A stretch of 64,000 nt of DNA from Opisthocomus hoazin (taxonomy: Eukaryota; Chordata; Aves; Opisthocomiformes; Opisthocomidae). The notes beneath the pieces are model-generated. The model worked only from the letters and a program-made list of their open reading frames with translations. It did not search any database and had not been told where the DNA came from. The DNA is taken from NCBI RefSeq assembly GCF_030867145.1, contig NC_134431.1:10865089-10929088 (forward strand), read 5' to 3'. This document shows positions 39,782 to 51,864 of this stretch, piece after piece (the first letter of the stretch is position 1; every line of letters starts with the position of its first letter). Both the position numbers and the translations under genes were made by a program.

Positions 39782-40611
39782 AAGATGCAGACTACAGTGC
39801 CTTTGGTACGGATACTATGACGAGGAAGAAAAATGTCTTATCAAATGTGTTACGTCCAGATAATCACAAGAAGAAACCACACATTGTCATTAGCATGCCA
39901 CAAGACTTCAGACCAGTGTCTTCTATTATAGATGTAGATATTCTTCCAGAAACCCATCGCAGGGTACGACTTTACAAATACGGAACTGACAAACCGCTTG
40001 GATTCTATATACGAGATGGCTCTAGTGTCAGAGTAACGCCACATGGACTAGAGAAAGTTCCGGGGATTTTCATATCTAGGCTTGTCCCTGGAGGTCTGGC
40101 TCAAAGCACAGGCTTACTGGCTGTCAATGATGAAGTACTGGAGGTGAATGGAATAGAGGTTTCAGGAAAAAGCCTTGATCAGGTTACGGACATGATGATT
40201 GCAAACAGCCGTAACCTGATCATTACGGTAAGACCAGCAAACCAGAGAAATAATGTTGTCAGGAACAGTCGGACTTCTGGCAGCTCCGGTCAGTCTACTG
40301 AATCGAGCCTTCCAAGTAGCACACCAAATATTTTAGCAAATTTCTTGCATGGAGAAGAGGAGAGCGATGAAGAGGACATTATTATTGAAGACAGTGGTGA
40401 GCCACAGCAGATTCCAAAAGCCGCACCTACTAGTGAAAGCCTGGAATCGTTGATGCAAGTTGAACTCCTTCATGAGTCAACACAAAATGGATTTCTTCCT
40501 TCCAATGAGATGGACTTGAATCATTCAGCAGGCAGCATTAGCATGGAATGTGAAGTACGAGATCCAGATCATAAGTCATTAGAAGAAGATGGAACTATAA
40601 TAACGCTATGA
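39782..40611 (+). CDS. PARD6B: PARD6B exon 3 (residues 97-372, semi-CRIB and PDZ)
   Basis: This large terminal coding exon opens after TCTTACAG and stops at TGA (40,609-40,611). It contains the semi-CRIB segment ([15 protein letters not shown], residues about 130-144), which binds CDC42-GTP together with the adjacent PDZ domain (about 157-250). The carboxylate-binding loop reads KPLGF (167-171) and is followed by [15 protein letters not shown]. After the PDZ comes a Ser-rich linker and an acidic stretch ([13 protein letters not shown]), then a conserved tail ending DGTIITL, a PDZ-binding C-terminus reported to contact PARD3. The linker, around residues 260-290, is where the sequence departs most from mammals. 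The frame is intact and clearly functional. Confidence 0.98.
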
Positions 40612-41777
40612 AATTATTGATGTACTTTGTACTAAGTGAGGATGCCATACATGTTTTAATTTGGCTTAATGTGTAATATTTTATACCTCTCCATCAACTG
40701 AGCACTACAGTTAGATTAAAAGGAGGGAAAAAAGTAAATACAAGAAGTTCAAAATTATGTAAGTTGACTAACTTCAGTTAATTCTGCACTTCAATGTAAA
40801 TACTTCACAAAGATGGAAGATAATTGATAAATTACTGAAATTAGATGAGGAAAATGTAAACTGAAGATGAAGGATAGCTAAGAGATCGCTGTGAGCTTTC
40901 TTTTAAAGGTACTTGATTTTATTTTTTTTAATGCAGAATACTACTGGTTCTACAGAAGTAAACTTCCATTATTGTGTGCGGTTGACTATATAATGTACTG
41001 TGGTTTCATGTTTGTTGGAAGTGCTGCTTATATATGATGGAGCTGCTTTAGCCACTTCATTGCTGTTCTGGACTGCTATTCAGCTGGTAGAGCTGTTCAT
41101 GTGGCTCTGTGTATGAGGAAATTGAAAAATAAGCAGGAGGTGGGGTGGGAAGAAATGTTCATGGCTGGTCTTGTTCCCTGACTGATACATTGAGCGGGAG
41201 GGTTATGTGATAGTGGTGAGCAACTTCACAACAGTCAGGATGTGAAGGTGGGGGCTTCTTGAGGGTGACTGTTCCTTTGTAAACGAATGTGCAACCACAG
41301 GCGAATTAGTCATGCACCTTTACTGTTTTTAATGGCCAGGTGAGCTTGTTTTTAATGACTATGATTTTGAAATTCACATGTGAAAGTCTGAACACTTATG
41401 CATCAAAGACCTGTTCTCATTTTAGTTTGTAATATTGAAGGATATAATTTGATTTAGTTGCTAATCCCAGTAAATTTCAAAGAAATCAAATGTAAATGTA
41501 ATGCTGTGGAAATAACATAATCTACTACAGCACTAGTAGAAGCTGTAGAGGTTTCTACTAGCAAAGGTTTGCTGTAGTGAGTCTGAATTATGTAAAAAGT
41601 GACTTTCTTCAAACTTGAACAAGTTAGAACAGCAGGATTTAAATCAGAATGAGGCTTTAGTAGAACTTGCTTGAGCCATGTGATACTATTCATTATAGTG
41701 AACTAAACTGTAAATGCTAATCTTTGTGTACTGCTGGCTGGGCGTTTTGAATATTACAAAGTTGCTATGTGTAAAAC

Positions 41778-41783
41778 AATAAA
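41778..41783 (+). terminator. PARD6B: poly(A) signal AATAAA, candidate proximal site
   Basis: AATAAA is followed about 20-30 bases later by a GT-rich segment (CTGCTGGTGTGTAATC), a plausible downstream element. Use of this site would give a 1.2-kb 3' UTR. Confidence 0.5.
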
Positions 41784-44427
41784 CTGATGACAAGTCCTAA
41801 TGCTGCTGGTGTGTAATCAGCTGCAAATTTACTAGAATTGCAGAGAGAGGCTTCTAGCATTATTTTTCCCCTTTCCCTTTTTTAGTATCTTCTGCTTTAC
41901 CACTTTGGCATTCAGTTCCCAGCCTGACCCTTCTCTGGGAACAGAAGTTGTGGCAGGAAAATAAGATAGGGACTAATAGGATTGGGGAGAAGGATGGATG
42001 GAGCTTCTCGCCAGGGATCCACTAATCTATGTCAACCTCTAGGAAAGAAGTAGGATGCTACCAGTTCTGTACTGTGGTACTGTGCTTGCCAGAGCCAGTA
42101 GTCTAGGTTCTTGGAAGCATGTGGGGAGATATGATGTGCGGGAAGGGAGATCAACCCCTTTCTTTTTTTCCCTCAGTCTATCTTGAGGAAACATCTACCT
42201 CTGGTAACTTTGCTAACAAGAGACTAAGTTTAATGTTAAGGTATCTGTAGACGTCTTCATAGGGCATCAGAGGCTAAAACTACATTCGTTTCATTTTTGT
42301 AATGATGTAAACAAAACTGCTTCAGAAATTGCTGCTGTTTAATTTTACTGAATGCATTTTTTAAATTCATATCTCATGAGCAGCAGTATTTTCAAGCCTT
42401 CAAAACCATTGGAGTTCAAGTCTCGTAGATGTCAGTAAAGGTATTCATTCCTGTTGATTTATGGAGAGTTAGCATAACAGACAATAGTATTCTGCAAATA
42501 CAGGTGAGAGTTCTGCTTCGTCAGATTTATTTATGGTTTCTTCAGTGTGAAGAAGAGGTGCTCTGGAATCTTTTCCAACATGAGCAAGAATTATGAAGTG
42601 TTTTACTTATTTTGCTAATAATTATTAAAAATGAAGTAACTACATCCACTTAAGTGTGAAATGAGGAAAACAAATGTTCCTTCTGCACCGTGTAGGTTTT
42701 AAATAGACGTGTTTTCTATCAGTGCTGCTCTACACTTCCTGTATTTAAGGAAGACTGTTTACTTTAAAATGTCTCTTATTTTTTTTCCTTTATCAAAAGA
42801 CTTTCCTTGCTGTATGAAATCATCAATGGAGGGTGACTTTCATTTATAATGCTAGTTTGCACTTCTGTGCCTTGTGTTTACTTGAATGTATTATGAATAA
42901 TCAAAGGAATAAAGGCACTTGGATGAGAAATGAGGTCCACAGATACAGAAAGCGAACCGGTAGTGCACTTAATACGGGTGTAATGTTTTCATTCAGTGGA
43001 AATACGTTATGGGTCTAATGTGGTACATTAGTGTTTTGCAGCTTGGGTAGTAGCTTTGAGCTATTAACTTACACAGGAGGGTGGAGTCTGAGAATGCTGG
43101 TGTTGCCAACTTACTGCTTGGGTACCAACACTCAAGGTTAGCGTGCTGCCGAACTCTGTGTGTTACATGACCTGTACTTGTAACAGATGCATGAATATTT
43201 TGAATATATATTCCAGTATTAAGGACTTGTAGAAACAGGGTCCTACTCTAAATTGCATGAGAATACATCTCTTAGGACCTTTCCTGCAAACTGATTAATC
43301 TAAATATGAGATAATATTCTTTGACACATGTTGTGTTTTGTTTTACAGAAATTTGGTTACATGTAGCAAAACTAAGCATTTGGGACTTCATAAAAACATT
43401 AGAGTAAACCTAAAAATGAGTTTTTAAAAGTGTGTATTTACGGTTACAATGACAGACTGCACAGCATGTAATTGCTTAATGCTGCAGTTACCATAAAGTC
43501 TCTAAAGTTCTTCCATATCTTACTAATGCATACACTATTAATTACAAAATATTTTTAAATTGTTACTTCAGGATGATCAATGGTTAATTATGAGTGGCTA
43601 AACTTAATTTTATGTATAAAAGGTACTGGGGTTCAGTATAAGGTTTTTTTAAATATGCTGGTATTGTTAGCCTTTCATTCACTACCTCCTAAATTTTTAA
43701 CATCTTTTCAATTTTCTCCTTGGAAGAAAATACTTAAAGGCTTGACTGTTTTGTATAGATTTTAACTTTAGCTAAAAAAAAGAAAAAAATCTGAAAGTGA
43801 TAGTAAGGATGCTATGCATGATTGACAATATTACGCTGCTATTAATGTAATCTTTGTGTATGAAGTATCCTGTATATGTAAATTGTATTTTCAATCCAGA
43901 TTTTATAAATTAATTTATAAATATCCAAATTATTTCAAAATGGAATTGAAAACTAAAATTACTTTGACTAGTGTTATATGTTGTGTACATGCACAGTGGG
44001 GGGACATGTCATTCCTTACTTGTGACTGGGAGATTTCAGTGCACCTTAACAGGAAAAAGAACAAATTCTTAATGGAATTAAGATGCATTTACTTTGAAGT
44101 TCTGCTATGGTACTGGATAAGTCAAGCCTAACTGTGAATCTTTTTTTTTTTTTTTTCTTCCCCACAGCTGAATTAAATTTAGGATAACGTTCTCACAAGC
44201 TGTCTTTAACATATGTGTATTTTTGTGAATATTATGTATTTTCTAATTAAATTTTACTTGCAATGTGATTTTTACATGAATGAACTTGTTTAAAATGTCA
44301 AATATCAGTATTTTTCTTACAACTTTAATGTATAATGTACATTGGTATCTCACTGAATGAAGATTGATTTTACAAAATCAAGCTAGCTGTAGTTGTATAT
44401 TAGTCTTATATTTTTACAGACTGGAAT

Positions 44428-44449
44428 AATAAATGGATATAGAAATAAA
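44428..44449 (+). terminator. PARD6B: paired poly(A) signals AATAAA, candidate distal site
   Basis: Two AATAAA hexamers lie 16 bases apart (44,428-44,433 and 44,444-44,449), followed by a TGTTTTTTCTC stretch. They end the most AT-rich part of the presumed UTR and are the best candidate for the main distal end of PARD6B transcripts. Confidence 0.55.
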
Positions 44450-44679
44450 ATGTTTTTTCTCAATTACTTTGTCAAACAAGGATAAATTCGCAAGTGTGAA
44501 AGTAGATGGGTGGCTTTTTTTTTCTGTTGGGCAGCTCGGTTGGCTCTGTTTCCATAGCAGTCTGAAATGTGCTTCCTCTGCTCCCTTCGCTACATGTGGA
44601 AAGTATGCAAGTATTCAAAACATTTGTCCTTCAGTCCTGTTGACTAACCTGTGATGTGCTTATTCCTACAGTAGCTGCA

Positions 44680-44685
44680 AATAAA
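44680..44685 (+). terminator. PARD6B: poly(A) signal AATAAA, further distal
   Basis: AATAAAGAATCTTGCATTGT lies about 230 bases after the paired signals. It is a possible alternative end and can only be separated from the upstream pair by transcript 3'-end data. Confidence 0.35.
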
Positions 44686-44699
44686 GAATCTTGCATTGT

Positions 44700-47600
44700 A
44701 TCACTTGCCTGAGGACTGCTTATAGTAAAGTATAGGTCATGAGGCCTGGGAGATGGTTCCTCATCCTCCGTCACCTTTGTCAAGTGCTGCTGGTGATGTG
44801 GAGGCTTTCACTCTTACTGTAAGTATTTGGTGTAACTGTCTGTATTAAAGTTTTAACTTGAACCCACACCACTTGCAAATGCTTTCACCCATATCTAATG
44901 CCTTGGCAGCCTTTGTAAACATTTACCTACTGACAGGAAGACTGGAGTTTTGTTTAGCCCTTCTGTGTAGGGTGTTTGTGACTGCTGGTCTTGGGGACCA
45001 ATCATACGACTTCATACTTCTTCTGTACCTTCCTTTGTATATGCATGACTAGTTTCATTTGTGTGGTTCAGTATTTTTCATACTTGCCTGTGTCGCTATG
45101 GGGAGGTGACAAAAAAACTGGGAACAGCACTGCAGTCTTAATGCTGGTATGCAGCTGGAAGAACCCTGTCTACTTCATCTGTGCTGTCAAGTCAGAGTGT
45201 CTTGTACCTGGAAGAAATCTCTTTACTTTGCACAGAACCTGATGACTCACCCCTTTCCTAAAGAATGCTGAAATTGGTATGGTGTTCTTGAAATGGTGTG
45301 AGCTTTAAAAATTCATACTAAAATTCAGGTCTGTTTTTTTTTGAACTTCAGAGCTTCTATCCAAATGTATAAAGCTCTGGGAGAGATTTCCAAGTTACGG
45401 ACTCTTCTTTAACATGTGAATTGTTGTAGGAGCAAGTAACTTTCTAGTATTGCAGCTGAAATTTTTCAAGTATTGGATATTTTGAATAAATTGGATATAA
45501 AAAGAGAGGAGCAAAATCTGAAAGATTGCAGACAGACTGCAAGGTTAGACAATCAAATGACAAACAATTCAGTGTAGGCTAAGTGTGCATGTGTGATGGA
45601 AAAATCTGTCTGAATTTTGCATATGTAATGATGAATGTCAAGCAGACTTGCCTCTCGGGGTCCCGTCCTGGGTTATGATAGTTCAGTGAAAACATCAGCC
45701 CCATACTTGCTAGCATAAAAAACCCAAACTATGTTAGGAAAGGAATAAAGGACAAATTTGATAACATAATGTTACTGTATAAAAAACCCATGGTTCAGCA
45801 ACGCTTTTAATATAATGTGTGGTTCTAATTGCTGATTTTCAAGAAAGGATACCAGACTGAAAAAAAGTAGTAAGTCATCTGCATTATAGGATGTTTTTAG
45901 TGTAACAAAACTGAGTAGTGGAGGACTGATCATCCTGAAAAAGATTGTCAAAAGCAAAATAACTGTGTGTAAACAGTTTTTTATGAAATTAAATATCAAA
46001 ACATGGATTGAAAAAGTGCTGTTGGATATAATTTCCACTTACCAGCTTTATTTGATTCATAGTGAATTTTATCTCCCTTAGAAGTAATTTTTAAGGAGGT
46101 CAAAAATATATTGAATCTAGAGGACACTATTTCATGTAAGGTATACTTCCACAGAATTAATCTGATGTTGACCCAAACTCGCTGCAAATGCGTTTTCTCC
46201 CGTGTTGCTCGGCTTGGGACTGACGTTGACTGGGGGGGGTACTTTCACTGAGGCAGAACACGCTTTGCAGCGAGAGTACAGACTATTTAGCTGGACCATT
46301 AGTATCCGTTAATGTTTCTGTGCCTTCCAGCGAGCTTCCACGCATGAGAGAATTTGTCCTAAGTAAAATCCACTAAGAATCAAGGGGGTGGGTTATTGCA
46401 GGAGCAAAGGCTGAGGAATGTGTCCTCAGGAATGCGTATATCTGTGAGGATAAAGTAGGCTTGATGGGGCGCTTTAGGTTGGACGAGAACTGAAAGAGTA
46501 GACTAATGCTAATACTGACCTGGACTGAATCTGCCGTGGAGGCATGGTACAGAAGCTAATTTAGGACACTGAGGGAATGAGACTGAAATGCATCCTCATG
46601 CAGGTCAGCAAGGCTATTTCCACAAATCCCTACTGGTAGTTGTTATAAGCTAAGAAACTAATTGTAAAGGAAGACTGTAACTTTCCCTACTGCTGCCTCC
46701 TTGAGGAAGGAATGCAACTGTTAAACACCATGCAGTAACACCTGCCTTTTAAACTTTTCTCAAGGTGATGAGCTCTTAACAAGGTGTTAGGACTTCAGTT
46801 ATTTTTCTGAAATTGAAAATTCATGTATAGTTGCAGATACAAAGACTTTCTGGAATTTTGATAAGTAATCAATTGAAAATCCTCCTCTCCTTGGTATAGC
46901 AACAGGAGAAAGATACAGACTAGCGCTAAATACCCCTGTGAAGTTTTCTTGTTGTCTTAAAACTAGCTGTGACATTCTAGTTCCTGACTTGGCCTGGATT
47001 ACTTCTGATAAGCACCTGTTCCTTGCAATACAAGTATCAATATTCAGATACTGTTACATAGTAGCTGCATGTGGTAGTGCTAGAGAGGAATAATCAGCTT
47101 CAGGGTAGCTTTGTAAATAGCTTCCAATACTAGCATCAGGAAAAATGTGTTGGACAGTAACAGTATGGTTCTTGGATGCTGTAGAAGTATGCAAGAAATG
47201 GTACAGCTGGTTCTTAGAGAGGTGAGATTGTAGCCAAGATTTAAGAATTTGGATTCCTTGTGCAGCTATGATAGATCACTTGTGTACTTTCCCTCTCAGA
47301 TAGGAGAGAAATTTGTCTCTGAGGACTTAACGTAGTATTCTTGATTTTAAAAGTGCTTTAGAAATATGAAGCACAAAGCGATTTGAAGTGCTGTGCTATT
47401 TAAGCAGCATTTCTTATTACAGCAATTCAGAAGTGTTTCTACCAAGACATGATTTCTTGTCCTTCCAATTAACGTTCCTTTCTACTTGAACTACCATTTC
47501 TATTACTTGAGAGTGTAAGGAAATACCTTGCATTTCATCAGTGTGAAAGACTTATATCATGCTCTGTGACGTTATGTTAAAGAAAGTACGTAAGAGCATA

Positions 47601-50449
47601 TTTATTGCCCCCATGTTTCCTTTCCACAGGAGAATATGGTTCTTTTTCTGGATGCATTCACTTCTTCAGAATGCTTTGTTCTGAGCACCTGTTAATACCT
47701 AATTACTGATGCAGCTTCTTTTATTTTTGTAGTCACAGGTGCGATGGCAGTGCTCAGGAGCAAAGAACGGAGTTTGAGGGACAGATGAGAACAGCAGGTG
47801 GTGTGAAAGGAGCTAGAGAAGGTAGGGACATCATCCAGTGCAGGGGTTCATGCTTTTGTAAAAAACACTTTATTGGTGTGGTTACAACAGAGCTGAAAAT
47901 AAGTGGCCTAGTTATTCACAGCCACAAGACAAAATGCAGGTAAGAGTAAAAAGTAGGAAGCAAATAGGAGATATGCTAATGAAGGAGGTCAGAGTCCCAG
48001 CATATTGCAGAAAGGAATACTTAATTTTGCAATAGCCAAAAATTTGTCTATTACATTAAGCTGTATAAGCTTGTCAAATAAAAGGTACTATCTCTACTTG
48101 CAAACCTGGCCTCTCTCTTCAGACCTCATAGCTGTAACAATAATCTCCAGGCACGAAAAGGGTGTTCCTGTTGTGAGACACTGAAATTCCTACAAGGCCT
48201 TTCCTTTTTTTTTTTTTTCTTCTGCTGCTTTGCTGCTGTTCTGGATATTTTGGATCCAGTTAAAAAAATTGGGGTTCACAGCTTTCTCTTGGAGGATGCA
48301 AAGGATTCTGAAAACACAGAGGAGAAAGTATTGAATATATAAACATAGATTTCTCGGACTTTCTGAATGCTACGTAAGGTTACATAAAATGCTTGGACTT
48401 GTAATTCACAAATTTTAAATCCTAATAGCTTAAATCCCCTAATAACCTTGTTATTAAGTCTGCCCTTCATATTCTTTCTATCCTGTGCTGTAAAATGAGA
48501 AAAGTAGATATATTTTGCAAACTTATTAATAAATGAGCTAAAACTTCGTGCAAAAAACTACTTGCAGAAGACAATTGGGGTGTTTACTTAAACATTGAAA
48601 TGCTGTTAACTGTCTTTCAAAAGGTGGTTAGTAACTGGATATGTAAAATGTAGAAAAATTGTTTTGATTTTTTGAGATACCCTGCAAAGTTAGTGTCTTC
48701 AAAAAATCAAGTAATTCAACATGTGGCTTTCCTTGTGTTTTGACTGTGCTTTACACTCATAAACTGTTAGGGTAGTGAAGATAAAAAGGTTATCCTAATC
48801 CTACAGCTGAGACACAGAGGTCATGAAGGCATTTGGTCGTAGAAACAGAAATACAATGCGTGATCTGTTCTTTTTAGTACTGTTTTCTCCTGAGAGGTTT
48901 CCTCTACAGCAAGTAATTCATGCCAGTGCTAAAGTTCAGATGGATGGCATAGTTACATGAAATACTCAGGAGGAATCTAAGTTGGTGTTATGCTTTTAAA
49001 GCACCTAAAGAACTTTCCATCGCTCCTTGTGTTTCTTCGAAATATACCTCTTCACGTTTCTCCTGTGATAACTTAGTTTCATAACAGTTAATCTGTGATA
49101 TACAAGAAGTTAGGAATATTTCATTCTGATCTGTGAATCCCAAATACACTTTCCAGATCTCACTGAAGTTTTATCTGGTGCACCTTTCCCTGATAGAAAC
49201 ACTTCTTTCAAAGACAAAGAACGCAACCCTTTGGGGTCTACAGCATAAATGGTACCTGAGGGGCTGAGCAGAGCGCGGGTCTGTGCTGTGAACTGCAAAG
49301 ACATAGCAAGAAGGCTGCCCAGACCTGGAGAGCTTGCAACTGAAACAAGGAATGAAGCTCCCAGAGCTGCAGCGTGTTTCTCCTCTGTGCAGTGCTGGTC
49401 AGTGGAAGATCAGGTTTTCCAAATACTGTATATTTTTTAAGATAAAAGGTTTTTAGTTGCCACGAGTGTAGTATAAAAGGGTTGGCTTGGTGCTTTTGTC
49501 AGGAGGACATTCAGATCACTGTGTCTGTCCCTACTCTTGAGAAGAGACCTGGGGAAACCCTGCAACCTATTAGCTCTCTTCTCTGCTGCTTCAAGTACCT
49601 CTTCAAGCCTGGCTGATAGGATCTTCTTAGCAAAATATGCAGACTATAAATTTGGCGTTTTCCTGTGAATGCTAAACTGAATTTAAATTTCTCTCATTAT
49701 TCAGCAATGATTTGGTCTTATCCAAAGCCAAGAAAAGCTTTGGATGACAGTGCAGGCCTGTTGTGGCCGCCTGCTCTGCAAGCACTCAAAAGCAGTTTTA
49801 TATAGTATAAAATTCTAAAATTAGATGATGTCTCAAACTGATTAAAGGGAAATACTGCATATTGCTTTATGTCCCTGCTACTACAGAATCCACTTGACCC
49901 TAGTATGTCTTCAGTACAAGATGCACGGGCCAGACGTCTTTTGAGGGCAGGCTGCTTCTGACCTCTTTCAGTTGATAATAGCGTCGTTATTGAGAAGAAA
50001 CACAGTTATTGCTACCCCCCCACCCCTGTGCTATCTACCAATCCTTGACTGATCATTAGTTATCAAGTAGGTCCTGTTTACTACAGAGTGGGAAGAACAA
50101 CGAACAAATTGAGAACAGATGGCTATTTGTCTTGACTATGACTGCTGTCTTGATCATCTGTCCTTCTCTAAAATGTTGCTTTCGTTTAAGAATGTGTTTT
50201 AAAGGATATTAGTGCAAGGCAGAGCATATTCTGTAGCGAGGAAGCGTCCAAGAAGAGTCTGTGTGGCCGCAGGCTCCCAGGGAGGAGGACAGGATCTTTC
50301 TGTGACTTAGGCAGCATGTGGGAAGCTCTGCTCTGCCAAATGTGAAATGGCATGTCTCTAACTGCAAGTCACTTAAACACCTTGCAAACGGGGCACAGAG
50401 AAATTGAGCGCCTGAAAGCTGCAGCTTCAGCGGCAGAGTTTAGTTTTCA
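44700..50449. other. PARD6B-BCAS4 intergenic stretch
   Basis: I see no convincing coding exon on either strand. A minus-strand segment at 48.1-48.5 kb has an acceptor-like site and an open frame, but the frame is closed after a 14-base A run, so I rejected it. The ends of two ancient-repeat-like pieces are hinted at around 47.35 kb and 48.8 kb (GCTGAGACACAGAGGTCATG, MIR/L2-like). Confidence 0.5.
48765..48835 (+). repeat. possible MIR/L2-like fragment
   Basis: TATCCTAATCCTACAGCTGAG then ACACAGAGGTCATGAAGG loosely follows the MIR 3' layout (ATTATCCCCATTTTACAG..GAGGCACAGAGAGGTTAAG). It is strongly diverged, and boundaries are approximate. Confidence 0.3.
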
Positions 50450-51545
50450 AGGGATTAACGAGCAGACACCGAGTCCGGGCATCGGGCGATGGAGCGTCTG
50501 AGCCTCCCTCCTGCAGGCCGCGGTGCAGGCTTGGGGAAGCAAAAGGCCGCCGGAAAAAACTTGATTTTCAGAGTGGGAAATGCAATGCCCAGGGAGGGGG
50601 AACCGTGTGCTGCGGTGGGGCTGGCGGCGGTGGTGCGGGGACGGGCGCGGTCCGCAGGCTCGGCCCCGCTCCCCTCGCAGAGCCTCACGGCTCCCGCCCT
50701 CCGCAGCGGCGGCAGCAGCCCGCCTCGCGCGGCAGCCCCTGCCGCTCCCGCCTGGCGCCGCTGGGTGTCGCGCGCGCCCCGCTGAGGCGGCGCGGCCCCG
50801 GGCAGCCCCCGTCGGGGCGGGCGGGCGAGGGGAGGAGCGGCAGCCGGGGGCGGGGCGGCCGCTGCCCTCAGCTCAGCCGGGGACCGGCGGCGAGCTGCCG
50901 CCCAGGAGATGTTGCGGCCGGGGGAGCCGCCGGAGTCCCGGGCGGGGACGGCGGCCGAGGAGAGCGGGGCTCGGCGGCTTGCCCGCCGCCTGACCCCGCC
51001 GCCCGGGGAGGAGGTAGGCGCGGGGGAGGGGGCGCCGAGCAGGGGCTGCCCCGGCCAGGGGGCGGGCCGTCAGCTGGGGAGCGAGGGGCGGGCTCGGCGG
51101 CGCCGGGCCGGGCCGCGGGGACGGAAGAGGCGGGGAGGCTGCGGCCGGCAGGCTCCGCGCGGCCCCGCGCCAGCCGCCGGGCAGCGGCCCCGGGGCTCCC
51201 TGAGGGATGGGGCCGGCTCAGCCCCCGGCCCGGGGACTCGAAGCGCAAACGGGCACGGCCGGCGCGGGGGCGGTAACCTCCGCCGGCGCGTCCCCGCCGC
51301 CCGGTCGGCGGCTGCCGGGGGTCCGCTTCCCCCGAGCCGTGCGGCTGCAGCCCTGGGGCTCGCCGGCGCCGAGGCTCCTCGCCGAGGCTCCTCTCCCCGC
51401 GCCCTGCTCGGCGGGGCGGGCAGCAGCTCCCTCCGGCCCGGCGCCGGGCGAGCCCGCTGCTCCCGGGGCTTGTTTCTGGGGACAGCCGGGTGTTCGCGCT
51501 CCCTCCGGCTGAGGGGGGCTCGGTCTTCGGGTCTCCCGTGCCGGG
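50450..51545 (+). promoter_or_regulatory. BCAS4: BCAS4 promoter CpG island
   Basis: This CpG island of about 1.1 kb contains the first coding exon of BCAS4. GC boxes are frequent (GGGGGCGGGGCGG near 50,845-50,860). No TATA box is clear. Long open frames on both strands through the island come from base composition and are not genes. Transcription probably starts between 50.7 and 50.9 kb, judged only from the position of the start codon. Confidence 0.8.
50909..51013 (+). CDS. BCAS4: BCAS4 exon 1 (residues 1-35)
   Basis: It encodes a 35-residue Pro/Arg/Gly-rich N-terminus ending SGARRLARRLTPPPGEE, with a phase-0 donor GAG|GTAGGC. The SGARxLAxxLTPxPG block matches human BCAS4 just before KEVEETI, which identifies the gene together with exon 2. 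The ATG is the first in a frame open from 50,786 and has G at -3. The protein begins well inside the human N-terminus, which is roughly 25 residues longer. Either the bird leader is short or a non-ATG or upstream exon start is used. BCAS4 is a small protein in the cappuccino (BLOC1S4)-related family, linked to endosome/lysosome-related trafficking, but its precise role is not established. Confidence 0.75.
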
Positions 51546-51613
51546 GATGCACTGCTGGATAAAGTTGAACTACTGCTGAGCTCTGCAATAGCTGAATAAG
51601 TGTTTCCATCCTT

Positions 51614-51614
<1 letters not shown>

Positions 51615-51646
<32 letters not shown>

Positions 51647-51648
51647 TT
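51615..51648. repeat. interrupted poly-T tract
   Basis: About 34 bases are almost entirely T, with one C interruption. The tract lies just after the BCAS4 CpG island. The minus-strand frame through it encodes only a poly-lysine artefact. Confidence 0.85.
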
Positions 51649-51816
51649 CCCGTTGACTGTGGCTGTGGCTAGTACTCTGTTATTCGGTTCTGTGGAAACC
51701 AAGTCTGCTGGTGACGGTGAGGTCAGGCTCGGAGCGCCGATGGGATGAAGTGGAATGATGCTTAGCTGGAGGATCTTAGATGCCGTTAGCTACCCGAATC
51801 CAGCTGTTTAGCTCAG

Positions 51817-51864
51817 CCAGGATGGTGACAGTGGTGATCTCATATAGCACTGTCACCATCCTGG
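51817..51864. repeat. perfect 16-bp inverted repeat, 16-nt loop
   Basis: CCAGGATGGTGACAGT (51,817-51,832) is exactly reverse-complemented by ACTGTCACCATCCTGG (51,849-51,864). The spacer is 16 bases. It lies in BCAS4 intron 1, so the pre-mRNA could form a stable hairpin. The stem does not extend further in either direction. Confidence 0.9.

Larger units (their letters stand above)
26070..44460 (+). other. PARD6B: PARD6B gene span, start codon to likely last poly(A) signal
   Basis: There are three coding exons. Intron 1 is 26,136-31,032 (GTGGGT..TTTGTAG) and intron 2 is 31,256-39,781 (GTAGGT..TCTTACAG). The joined coding sequence is 66 + 223 + 830 bases, giving 372 residues, the same length I recall for human PARD6B. 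The protein is partitioning-defective 6 beta. It links CDC42-GTP to atypical protein kinase C at the apical cortex and tight junctions, and works with PARD3. The 5' UTR lies in the CpG island. BCAS4 follows downstream on the same strand, as at human 20q13. Confidence 0.95.
40612..44460 (+). other. PARD6B: PARD6B 3' UTR (probable)
   Basis: The sequence after the stop codon has no further recognisable exon and contains several AATAAA signals, so it is most simply a long AT-rich 3' UTR. The last 250 bases before 44,430 are very AT-rich with TGTA-containing stretches. UTR lengths of several kilobases are normal for this gene. The true end needs transcript data. Confidence 0.6.

Noticed and set aside
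48119..48470. Possible minus-strand terminal coding exon with a TTTTCAG acceptor near 48,308 and an AATAAA on the minus strand at 47,869-47,874
   Set aside because: The frame from the acceptor looked coding (lysine-rich end), but recounting the 14-base A run puts it into a stop just after the run. The apparent longer C-terminus needs a two-base change. No family matches, so no gene is called.
50580..51702. Frames of 126-223 codons around BCAS4 exon 1
   Set aside because: These are GC-rich shadows read through the donor at 51,014; one minus-strand frame is poly-lysine from the T tract.
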